Assembly (NCBI GenBank): GCA_030066475.1 | Contig: JASJBO010000426.1 | Location: 1-5,779 of the forward strand | From: Myxococcota bacterium | GTDB lineage: Bacteria > Myxococcota_A > UBA9160 > PR03 | Reading direction: 5' to 3' | Length of the DNA: 5,779 nucleotides | In this document: positions 1 to 5,766 of the stretch, in pieces | Layout: each line of letters starts with the position of its first letter | Position numbering within the stretch: position 1 is the stretch's first letter | Position numbers and translations under genes: made by a program | Notes under the pieces: model-generated | Databases searched by the model: none | The model's input: the letters and a program-made list of their open reading frames with translations, nothing else | What the model was told of the DNA's origin: nothing

Positions 1-897
1 CTTGCCGGGGTCGGGGAGCTCGTCGCCCGTGTTCGGAATGCGGTCGGGCCCGGCCAGCGTCCGGATGTTGTCGTTCTCGTTCCACGGGTTCGCGAAGCGG
101 TTGAGGGCCCGCCGGTGGCGGATCTTGCAGCCCGGGTTCCACGGGCCCAGCGGGTTGGCGAGCCCCCCGTTCTCGCCGCCCTTGCCGCGCTGGGCGGTCC
201 ACTTGCAGCCGCGCAGATACTGGTCGAACAGGTCGAAGGGCGTGTCGTCACCGAAGTCGGTGTCCGAGAAGAAGATCCGGTCGTTGGGGTTCGGGTCGAT
301 GGTGGGCTCGAACGCGTTGTTCGCGCCGTCGCCGGCGCGGAAGATCTGGACGATGCCGGGGAGCTGGCCGAAGCTCAGCGGCGAGCGACTCGCTCGGCCA
401 TTGTCCCGCTCGGCGAGCGTGAAGTTCTCGCGGTTCAGACCCGAGTAGCGGCGCGTGTCGAAGGTCTTCAGCGCGCCGTGCTGGCCGTTGAGGCGTCCGT
501 TGATCAGCCGCTTGGGCAGGTGCTCGGTGCGGTTGCCGTAGGTGTCCACCGACGGGAACAGCCAGCAGGCGCGCTTCCAAACGCAGTCGTAGCGTGCCTC
601 GACGCGGACGAAGGCCTCGACCAGGTCGAAGGGACCGATGCCGTCCGGGGCGATCTCGGCCTCGAGCTCGAGATTGAGGATGTTGTACCACTGCGACAGG
701 TCGACGTCGTCGTTGGTGTCGAACTCCTTCGAGATCGAGCGGATCTGGGTCTCGAAGAAGCCGTGCAGCGAGACCCGGCCGTCGAAGAACTCGAAGGCGG
801 TTGCGGGCGCCGCTGCCCCCGCCAGGGCGAAGATGACCGCGAGTCCCGCGCGCAGTGCGCCGCGCGGGCACACCCCACCCCCCGCAAACCTGGACAC
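1..897 (-). CDS. DUF1302 family outer-membrane protein, N-terminal part (partial)
   Basis: The minus frame is open from the start codon to the left edge, giving 299 residues with the C-terminus outside the window. From the GTG at 897, residues 1-34 look like a Sec signal peptide: arginines in the n-region, a hydrophobic core LAVIFALAG, and cleavage after PATA before FEFFDGRV. The mature start (DGRVSLHGFFE, then DLSQWYNILNLELEAEIAP) and the motif ARYDCVWKRACWLFPS (Cys105, Cys111) match what I recall of DUF1302 proteins in deltaproteobacterial lineages. A second cysteine pair lies at 231 and 257. DUF1302 proteins are predicted outer-membrane beta-barrels, often encoded beside DUF1329 proteins; their substrate is not established. 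An ATG at 942 and a TTG at 900 are in-frame alternative starts, but GTG or TTG follows a strong Shine-Dalgarno. The gene lies downstream of greB in the same direction. The family call is fairly sure; the function is unknown. Confidence 0.78.
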   Translation of the reverse strand, partial: MSRFAGGGVCPRGALRAGLAVIFALAGAAAPATAFEFFDGRVSLHGFFETQIRSISKEFDTNDDVDLSQWYNILNLELEAEIAPDGIGPFDLVEAFVRVEARYDCVWKRACWLFPSVDTYGNRTEHLPKRLINGRLNGQHGALKTFDTRRYSGLNRENFTLAERDNGRASRSPLSFGQLPGIVQIFRAGDGANNAFEPTIDPNPNDRIFFSDTDFGDDTPFDLFDQYLRGCKWTAQRGKGGENGGLANPLGPWNPGCKIRHRRALNRFANPWNENDNIRTLAGPDRIPNTGDELPDPGK

Positions 898-906
898 CAA
901 GAACTG

Positions 907-914
907 CCTCCCCC
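907..914 (-). promoter_or_regulatory. Shine-Dalgarno deciding the DUF1302 protein start
   Basis: The minus strand reads GGGGGAGG, six bases before TTG (900) and nine before GTG (897). The in-frame ATG at 942 has no purine-rich site; it is preceded directly by a possible hairpin. The GTG/TTG start also gives a signal peptide of normal length (about 34 residues), whereas ATG would add 15 residues in front of it. GTG is preferred over TTG only on general start-codon frequency. Confidence 0.5.
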
Positions 915-942
915 GGCCGGCTAGCCCGAACCGAGGAATCAT

Positions 943-1022
943 CGCAGCAGGAGCGGCTGCGAAACAAGACAAAATGCCATTTCGTGGCGATTTCAACACG
1001 GAACGAGGGCGGTCGAATCCCG
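943..1022 (-). promoter_or_regulatory. greB to DUF1302 intergenic segment with hairpin and AT-rich patch
   Basis: This short gap follows the greB stop. An A/T-rich patch at about 961-1000 stands out in GC-rich surroundings and contains a -35-like TTGAAA (minus strand, 996-991), but no good -10 hexamer follows at 16-18 bases. A perfect 6-bp inverted repeat, CGCAGC/GCTGCG with a 7-base loop, lies at 943-948 and 956-961. No T-run follows it on the minus strand, so it is not an intrinsic terminator. The segment may hold a promoter for the DUF1302 gene, but none can be assigned. Confidence 0.2.
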
Positions 1023-1523
1023 CTACGACTCGCTCTCGTAGCGGATCCCGACCACCACGTAGTGCGCGACACCCTTGGGGCGGCGCACCGAGATCTCGTC
1101 GTCGAGCTCCTTGCCGACGAGCGCACGCCCCATGGGGGAATCGATACTGATTCGGCGTTTGTCTACGTCGAACTCGTCGGGGCCGACGACCTGGTACTCG
1201 ACCTGCTCGCCGTCCTCGTCCTCGACGGTCACCCAGGCGCCGAAGTAGACGCGGCCCGCCTGCTCGGGACTCGGCGCCACCACGGTCAGCTCGTCCAGGC
1301 GCCGGGTGAGGAAGCGGATGCGGCGATCGATCTCGCGCAGGCGCTTCTTGCCGTAGATGTACTCGGCGTTCTCCGAGCGGTCGCCCTGGGCGGCCGCCTC
1401 GGCGACCTCGCGGGTCACCTTGCGCCGCTCGACACGCCAGAGCTGCCCCAGCTCGTCCTGGAGCGCGCGGAAGCCCTGCGGGGTGATGTAGCGCTTGCCC
1501 GGTGCGGGCGGTCCGGTCGCCAT
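1023..1523 (-). CDS. greB: Transcription elongation factor GreB
   Basis: A 166-residue protein, close to the roughly 158 residues of E. coli GreB. GreB rescues backtracked RNA polymerase: its N-terminal coiled-coil enters the secondary channel and its acidic tip stimulates cleavage of the extruded 3' RNA. Residues 10-80 form the coiled-coil domain with tip motif GDRSENAEY; Asp48 and Glu51 match the catalytic acidic pair (Asp41/Glu44) of E. coli Gre factors. The following YIYGKKRLREIDRRIRFLT is characteristic of GreB rather than GreA. Residues 90-160 form the FKBP-like C-terminal domain, with DSPMGRALVGKELDDEISV. The start is ATG at 1523; no Shine-Dalgarno is evident upstream, so initiation may be weak or nearly leaderless. 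The gene is divergent from the HelD-like gene, and the DUF1302 gene follows in the same direction after about 80-125 bases. The protein appears intact. Confidence 0.96.
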   Translation of the reverse strand: MATGPPAPGKRYITPQGFRALQDELGQLWRVERRKVTREVAEAAAQGDRSENAEYIYGKKRLREIDRRIRFLTRRLDELTVVAPSPEQAGRVYFGAWVTVEDEDGEQVEYQVVGPDEFDVDKRRISIDSPMGRALVGKELDDEISVRRPKGVAHYVVVGIRYESES

Positions 1524-1617
1524 CGTCGACTGACATAAGATAGCAGCGCAGGCCCGCGCGGATCAGGCTTGGCGCGCGCGGCGCCGTCGGATAAAACGGG
1601 CGAGCGACGGAGATCGG
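1524..1617. promoter_or_regulatory. Divergent greB / HelD-like intergenic region, probable promoters
   Basis: This 94-bp region separates two divergent genes and must hold at least part of both promoters. For the plus strand, TTGGCG (1569-1574), a 17-base spacer and TAAAAC (1592-1597) give a 4/6 plus 4/6 match to the sigma-70 consensus, with a predicted transcript start just before the Shine-Dalgarno. For the minus strand, TATCTT (1542-1537) is a possible -10 close to the greB ATG, without a good -35. The A/T patches at 1535-1542 and 1591-1596 contrast with the GC-rich flanks. The promoter elements are weak matches seen by eye. Confidence 0.3.
1609..1612 (+). promoter_or_regulatory. Shine-Dalgarno supporting the TTG start of the HelD-like gene
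   Basis: GGAG lies five bases before TTG at 1618. The frame is open back to a TGA at 1531, but no ATG, GTG or TTG lies in frame between that stop and 1618, so TTG is the only usual start before the conserved N-terminal helices. Confidence 0.55.
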
Positions 1618-3696
1618 TTGGCGCATTCGATCGTCGAGGAAGAGCTGGAGCTGCTCGAGTCGGTGCTGCGGGCGCTCGACCAGGTGCCCGAGGCACGCCC
1701 GCCGGCCGAGGCGGAGCTGGCGCGCGAGCTCGAGAGCATCCGCCGCGTGCTGGTGTCGGGCGAGGAGCAGAAGGACCGCGTGGCCCTGCTCCAGCAGTGG
1801 GACCGCGGCACCGCCCTGCTGCGCCAGCTCCAGTCGTCGGCGAAGGCGCCGGTGGTGGACCGCACCTCGCCCTACTTCGCCCACATGCGCCTGCGCGAGG
1901 GCGCCCGCGAGCGCGACGTGTGCCTGGGCAAGGCCACCTGCATCCGCGCCGGCGTGCGCGTGGTGGACTGGCGCAACGCGCCGGTCTCGCGCCTCTTCTA
2001 CCGCTATCGCCAGGGCGAGCCGTACGAGGAGGAGATGGGCGGGCGCACGCTCGAGGGCGAGCTGCTGGTGCGGCGCACGCTCTCGATCCGCGGCAGCCGC
2101 CTCGACCGGATCGACGCGCCCGAGGGCAGCTTCCGGCTCGACCCGCGCACCGGCTGGGAGCGCACCCGCGCCGAGGCGCCCCAGCTCTCGGGCGGCGAGG
2201 GCGCCGCGGTGCGCGCCCACGGGCTGCGCCCCCCGGCGCGCCGGCTCGGCACCGACCCGGGCGGCGCCGAGCAGCGCGCGGACAAGCACCTGCCCGACGT
2301 GGCCGGGCTGCTCGACGTCGACCAGTTCGAGCTGATCAGCCGCGCCGCGCCGGGCACGCTCGTGGTGCGGGGCAGCGCCGGCTCGGGCAAGACCACGGTG
2401 GCCCTGCACCGCATCGCCTACCTCGCCTTCGAGGACGCGGGCGTCGACTCGGCCCGCACGCTCTTCGTGACCCTGTCGCCGGGCCTGCGCGACTACGTGA
2501 GTCACGTGCTGCCCGGGCTCGGCGTGCACCACGTCCGGGTCACCACCTTCCAGGAGTGGGCCGCACAGCAGCGCCGCCGGCTGTTCCCGCGCCTGCCGAC
2601 CGAGACGCGCTTCGACGCGCCCGATTTCGTGCGTCGCGTGAAGCTGCACCCGGCGCTCGGCGCCGCGCTCGAGGCGCACGTTCGGAGCGTCGCCGGGCCG
2701 CGGGACGCGGCGCAGGTGATCGACGACTGGTCGAGCCTGCTGGTGCGGCGCGAGCTGCTCGAGGAGGTGTTCGAGCGGGTGGCGCCCGGACGGCTCGGAA
2801 GCGCCGACGTGCACAACGCCACCGAGTGGTGTCGAGTGCGCAACGAGGAGCTGCAGGCGCGGCTCGACGGCGATCCCGACGCCCAGGCCGAGCTCGACCC
2901 CGAGGACGACGCGATCCTGCTGCGCGCCTGGCAGCTCCGCTCGGGCCCGCTGCCGTTCCGGGGGCGGCGACCGCTGCGCTATCGCCACGTCGCCGTCGAC
3001 GAGGTGCAGGACTTCTCGCCGCTCGAGCTCCGGGTCCTGATCGACTGCCTGGGCCATCCGCCGAGCCTCACGCTCGCGGGCGACACCCAGCAGCACATCT
3101 CCCAGCACGGCGGCTTCTCGTCGTGGGACGAGCTGTTCGACCGGCTCGGGCTGCCGGACCCCGAGGTGCGTACGCTCCAGGTGAGCTACCGCTCGACCCG
3201 CGAGATCATGGAGTTCGCGCACGGCCTGCTCGGCTCGCTCGGCGAGGAGGAGGCGCCTCCGCCCTCGGTCCGCACGGGGCCGCCCGTGGAGATCTTCCGC
3301 TTCACCGACGCCGGTGCCTGCGTCGCCTTTCTGGCCGACGCCCTGCGCGCGCTGTCGCTGGCGGAGCCGCTCGCTTCGATCGCCGTGCTCACGCCGTCGC
3401 GCGCGGCGAGCGGGCTCTACCACGAGGGGCTCGAGCGCAGCGAGGTCCCCCGCCTGCGGCGCGTGCTGTCGCAGGACTTCTCCTTCGCGCCCGGCGTCGA
3501 GGTGACCGAGATCGAGCAGGCCAAGGGTCTCGAGTTCGACTACGTGGTGCTCGCCGACACCTCGGCCGGCAGCTTCCCCGACACGCCCTCCGCGCGCCGC
3601 CTGCTGCACGTCGGCGCCACCCGCGCCATCCACCAGCTCTGGATCACCCACGTGGGAACGCCCTCCCCGATCCTGGAGAAGGTCGGCACGCCGTGA
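1618..3696 (+). CDS. HelD-like superfamily-1 helicase/ATPase (UvrD-like fold)
   Basis: A 692-residue protein, close to E. coli helicase IV (684) and shorter than Bacillus HelD (about 774). Residues 1-85 are acidic and helical, like the HelD N-terminal arm. The HelD-type block VDWRNAPVSRLFYRY begins near residue 116. Superfamily-1 motifs follow in order: Q-motif Gln236; Walker A GSAGSGKTT (252-260, Lys258); motif II DEVQD (461-465, the common form being DEAQD); motif III GDTQQ (488-492); SYRST (523-527); motif V AKGLEFDYVVLAD from 635; and motif VI VGATRA with Arg669. All catalytic positions are kept, so ATPase activity is expected. HelD proteins use ATP to release stalled RNA polymerase from nucleic acid; the E. 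coli relative unwinds DNA. Which role applies is inferred, but the divergent greB neighbour favours RNA polymerase. The start is TTG with GGAG upstream. The stop overlaps the probable HTTM start by four bases. Confidence 0.9.
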   Translation: MAHSIVEEELELLESVLRALDQVPEARPPAEAELARELESIRRVLVSGEEQKDRVALLQQWDRGTALLRQLQSSAKAPVVDRTSPYFAHMRLREGARERDVCLGKATCIRAGVRVVDWRNAPVSRLFYRYRQGEPYEEEMGGRTLEGELLVRRTLSIRGSRLDRIDAPEGSFRLDPRTGWERTRAEAPQLSGGEGAAVRAHGLRPPARRLGTDPGGAEQRADKHLPDVAGLLDVDQFELISRAAPGTLVVRGSAGSGKTTVALHRIAYLAFEDAGVDSARTLFVTLSPGLRDYVSHVLPGLGVHHVRVTTFQEWAAQQRRRLFPRLPTETRFDAPDFVRRVKLHPALGAALEAHVRSVAGPRDAAQVIDDWSSLLVRRELLEEVFERVAPGRLGSADVHNATEWCRVRNEELQARLDGDPDAQAELDPEDDAILLRAWQLRSGPLPFRGRRPLRYRHVAVDEVQDFSPLELRVLIDCLGHPPSLTLAGDTQQHISQHGGFSSWDELFDRLGLPDPEVRTLQVSYRSTREIMEFAHGLLGSLGEEEAPPPSVRTGPPVEIFRFTDAGACVAFLADALRALSLAEPLASIAVLTPSRAASGLYHEGLERSEVPRLRRVLSQDFSFAPGVEVTEIEQAKGLEFDYVVLADTSAGSFPDTPSARRLLHVGATRAIHQLWITHVGTPSPILEKVGTP

Positions 3697-3717
3697 GCCC
3701 CTCGGCCGACGCGTCCG

Positions 3718-4413
3718 GGCGGTGCCTGGAGGCGTCGGCTCGAGGGCGCGCTCGCCGTCGACCTGCGCTCGCTGGCGCTGCTCCGCATCGCGCTGGCCGC
3801 CGTGGTGGCGTTCGACCTGGCCGACCGCTCGCGCCACCTGGTCGCGCACTACACCGAACAGGGCGTGCTGCCCGCGGCCCTGGCCCGGCGCATCTTCGGC
3901 GCCGGGGTCGATCCGTCGCTGCACACCCAGCTCTCCGGCAGCGCGGCGGCCGAGGCGGCGCTGTTCGTGCTGGCCGCGCTGGGGCTGGGGGCGCTCGCGC
4001 TGGGCTGGCACAAGCGGATCGCGACCGCGGTGACCTGGTTCCTGCTCGCGAGCCTGCCGGCGCGCAACCCCTACCTGGCGATGCTGAGCGGCGACATCCT
4101 GGTGCGCATCCTGCTGTTCTGGTCGCTGTTCCTGCCGCTCGGCGCCCGCTGGTCGCTCGACGCCCGGCGCGCGCCGCGGGACGCGTCGAACACCCTGCTG
4201 GCGGTGCCCGGCGCCGCGATCCTGCTCCAGATCCTCTTCCTCTACTGGATGACGGGCATCCAGAAGAGCGGACCGAGCTGGTGGGACGGCACGGCGCTCC
4301 ACTACGCCCTGCAGCTCGACGTCTACGGCACGGCCGCGGGCGCCTGGCTGCGCGAGCAGTCCGCGCTGATCGCGCCGCTCACCTGGGGCACGCTGGTGTT
4401 CGAGATCCTCGGC
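3718..4413 (+). CDS. HTTM protein, N-terminal piece with putative catalytic lysine
   Basis: Residues 9-240 of the restored protein, all in one frame. After a basic stretch (WRRRLEG) comes VDLRSLALLRI and the first membrane helix (about 26-42). Further hydrophobic segments lie at about 88-106, 111-150 (two likely helices) and 168-188. TGIQKSGPSWWDGTALHY follows; its Lys191 lines up, from memory, with Lys218 of human gamma-glutamyl carboxylase (AGVKKLDADWVEGYSM), the base that deprotonates vitamin K hydroquinone. That supports a true carboxylase-like active site, although most bacterial HTTM proteins have no known substrate. Uncorrected, this frame runs on out of phase to a stop at 5548-5550, giving an arginine- and proline-rich tail that is not real protein. 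Confidence 0.72.
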
Positions 4414-4414
4414 C

Positions 4415-5224
4415 CCGTTCCTGCCGCTGCTGGGCGCCTTCCATCCGGCGGCCCGCGTGCTGGCGGTGGCGGTGTTCGCGTTCTTCCACCTGTCGCTGGC
4501 GACGTTCATGAACGTCGGCAACTTCCCGATCTTCTGCCTGGCGGCGTGGACCGTGTTCCTGCCCGGCTGGTTCTGGGACGTCCTGCTACCGCGCCTGCGC
4601 GGCCGCCCGCCGCGCCCGGAGTCCGACGCGCCCGCCTGGCGAATCGGGCGCCCGGTGCAGATCGCGGCGGCACTCGTGCTGCTCTACGTGGTCGGGCACC
4701 TCGCCCTGCGGCTGGCGCCGTTCGGCTTCGGCAACGGCTGGCCGGAGCCGGTGGCCTGGATCGGACGCGTGCTGCGCGTCAACCAGGCCTGGACGATGTT
4801 CGCGCCCGGCCCACCGCGCGTCGACCTGTGGCTCGTGGTGGAGGGGCGGCTGGCGGACGGCGGCCGAGTGGATCGGTTCCGGCGCGCCCCGGTGCACTGG
4901 GACAAGCCCGCGAGCGTTCCCGCCACGCACCGCGGCTTCCGCTGGCGGCTCTGGCTGCTGACCTCCTCGAAGGCGCGCCCCGACGCGCGCCGCGCCGAGC
5001 TGCACCGGCGCTTCGGGGAGTACCTGTGCCGCGAGTGGAACGACGCGCACCCGCCCGCCGAGCGGCTCGAGTCGCTGCGCGTGGTCGTGATGAGCGAGCG
5101 GACGCAGGCGACGCACGTCGAGCCGCCCGTGCGTCTCGTGGGCTACGAGAGGCCGTGCCCCGCGCCCGCGGCCGCGCACTTGGTGCCGGCGAGCGGCGCA
5201 TCGAGCTCGGCCGACCGGTCGTAG
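4415..5224 (+). CDS. HTTM protein, C-terminal piece
   Basis: Residues 241-509 of the restored protein, in the frame one base later than the N-terminal piece. It continues the same domain: PFLPLLGAFHPAARVL, then membrane helices in LAVAVFAFFHLSLATFMNVG and FPIFCLAAWTVFLPGWFW, and a later helix in IAAALVLLYVVGHLAL. The soluble tail begins with NQAWTMFAPGPPRVDLWLVV (Trp366, Met368, Phe369); the MFAPxPPxxD pattern followed by a short G-x-L-x-DG-x-xVD sequence is typical of the C-terminal part of HTTM proteins. The GTG at 4457 could be called as a start, but it lies within a conserved hydrophobic segment and has no Shine-Dalgarno, so it is not an independent gene. The final 25 or so residues are low-complexity Ala/Pro/Ser. 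Confidence 0.72.
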   Translation, partial: PFLPLLGAFHPAARVLAVAVFAFFHLSLATFMNVGNFPIFCLAAWTVFLPGWFWDVLLPRLRGRPPRPESDAPAWRIGRPVQIAAALVLLYVVGHLALRLAPFGFGNGWPEPVAWIGRVLRVNQAWTMFAPGPPRVDLWLVVEGRLADGGRVDRFRRAPVHWDKPASVPATHRGFRWRLWLLTSSKARPDARRAELHRRFGEYLCREWNDAHPPAERLESLRVVVMSERTQATHVEPPVRLVGYERPCPAPAAAHLVPASGASSSADRS

Positions 5225-5389
5225 CCCAAGCCCTTGCCACCGTGCGCTGCAGCATCTGCACCCGACCGCGTCCACGGTTCTCCCGCCAAAGCCCTGCAGT
5301 CGCTAGCACTTCGGCGCCGAGCTTCTCCCACCGGTTGGGAATTGGACAGCGCCGCCGCTTCACATCTCAAGCAGCGCGGCGATTAGGCT

Positions 5390-5410
5390 GCAACCGCTCG
5401 CAGCGATTGC
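5390..5410. repeat. Inverted repeat, 9-bp stem with one mismatch
   Basis: GCAACCGCT and AGCGATTGC flank a 3-base loop. On the plus strand there is one C-A mismatch; as minus-strand RNA the same position forms a G-U pair, so the stem is continuous there. No T-run follows on either strand, so it is not an intrinsic terminator. Confidence 0.4.
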
Positions 5411-5590
5411 GCCGGGCCCACTCCTCTAGCGACCGTCGAAGTCCGCGCCACGGCGTGCGATTTCCGCGCCACCTGCCGCGCTCCCTCGCGCCATCGCCGC
5501 ACGCGACTGCAGCTTCTTGGGGTATCCTGATGCAACCCATTACTAGTTAGCCAGTCGCCGTTTGCCCTTCGTTCTTTTCCCTTCTCTTCT

Positions 5591-5616
5591 CGGCTCGAGT
5601 CGCGGTCGTCGAGCCG
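5591..5616. repeat. Inverted repeat, perfect 8-bp stem with 10-base loop
   Basis: CGGCTCGA (5591-5598) and TCGAGCCG (5609-5616) are exact reverse complements. The pyrimidine tract lies before the stem on the plus strand, the wrong side for a plus-strand intrinsic terminator. On the minus strand the stem is followed by purines. The role is unknown. Confidence 0.5.
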
Positions 5617-5662
5617 CCGTTCGCGAAGGGTGCATCTCCTCGAAGCACAGCGACTTGCGGTG

Positions 5663-5688
5663 CGCGCCGCTTCACCGGCTGCGGCGCG
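5663..5688. repeat. Inverted repeat, perfect 8-bp stem with 10-base loop
   Basis: CGCGCCGC (5663-5670) and GCGGCGCG (5681-5688) are exact reverse complements around a 10-base loop, the same geometry as the repeat at 5591-5616 but unrelated in sequence. A smaller repeat, GCCTTC/GAAGGC, lies just after it at 5696-5709. No T-run follows. The role is unknown. Confidence 0.45.
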
Positions 5689-5752
5689 GGCCGAAGCCTT
5701 CCAGAAGGCCCTCGCCCGTGTCTCGGCGGCCCGGCCCCAATTGCTGTGCGGA

Positions 5753-5766
5753 GGGCGGCGCCGCCC
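5753..5766. repeat. Perfect 14-bp palindrome
   Basis: GGGCGGCGCCGCCC reads the same on both strands. In DNA this GC-rich, short palindromes of G and C arise easily, so a functional site is only a possibility. Confidence 0.3.

Larger units (their letters stand above)
3693..5224 (+). pseudogene. HTTM domain (gamma-carboxylase-like) membrane protein, reading frame broken twice
   Basis: Multi-pass membrane protein of the HTTM family, related to vitamin K-dependent gamma-glutamyl carboxylase. The protein is readable only across two frame changes. GTG at 3693 overlaps the HelD-like stop (GTGA), with GGAGAAGG (3675-3682) upstream. The conserved family start (AVDLRSLALLRI, from 3754) lies one frame over and has no ATG, GTG or TTG before 3802, which is already inside the first membrane helix. 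At 4413-4416 the frame changes again. Dropping one G from 3717-3719 and one C from 4413-4416 restores 509 residues ending at TAG 5222-5224. Both changes are single extra bases in short runs, and codon use stays gene-like throughout. This suggests sequencing or assembly error, or very recent inactivation. The second shift is much better supported than the first. Confidence 0.75.

Noticed and set aside
115..924. A 269-codon plus-strand open frame opposite the DUF1302 gene
   Set aside because: Its Val/Glu/Ala/Leu-rich translation is the usual antisense mirror of a GC-rich gene, with no domain or ribosome-binding support.
965..985. Possible sigma-54 promoter (TGGCAT then TTG) on the minus strand before the DUF1302 gene
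   Set aside because: The spacing between the two elements is one base too long and the downstream element lacks the conserved GC.
248..1126. A 292-codon minus-strand open frame across the DUF1302 gene and the end of greB
   Set aside because: It is arginine- and serine-rich and crosses the greB stop; the neighbouring frame has the signal peptide and DUF1302 motifs.
3694..4413. Read-through of the HelD-like TGA, which is in frame with the N-terminal HTTM piece, giving a fusion protein
   Set aside because: A fusion of a cytoplasmic polymerase-type ATPase to a membrane carboxylase-like protein is implausible. The GTGA overlap plus one extra base explains the arrangement more simply, and no selenocysteine or read-through signal was seen.
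1569..4511. A 980-codon plus-strand open frame overlapping the HelD-like and HTTM genes
   Set aside because: It is a stop-poor shadow in GC-rich DNA: the translation is dominated by Arg, Ala, Pro and Gly with no motifs, whereas the overlapping frame carries all helicase motifs.
5380..5390. ATTAGGC resembling an integron attC end
   Set aside because: No matching RYYYAAC partner was found at a suitable distance, and there is no cassette gene or integrase.
5543..5635. A 30-codon minus-strand frame (MHPSRTAARRP...) with GAGGAG directly before ATG
   Set aside because: The ribosome-binding site has no spacing, the peptide is merely Arg/Lys-rich, and an inverted repeat lies within it. It could be chance; conservation would be needed to revive it.
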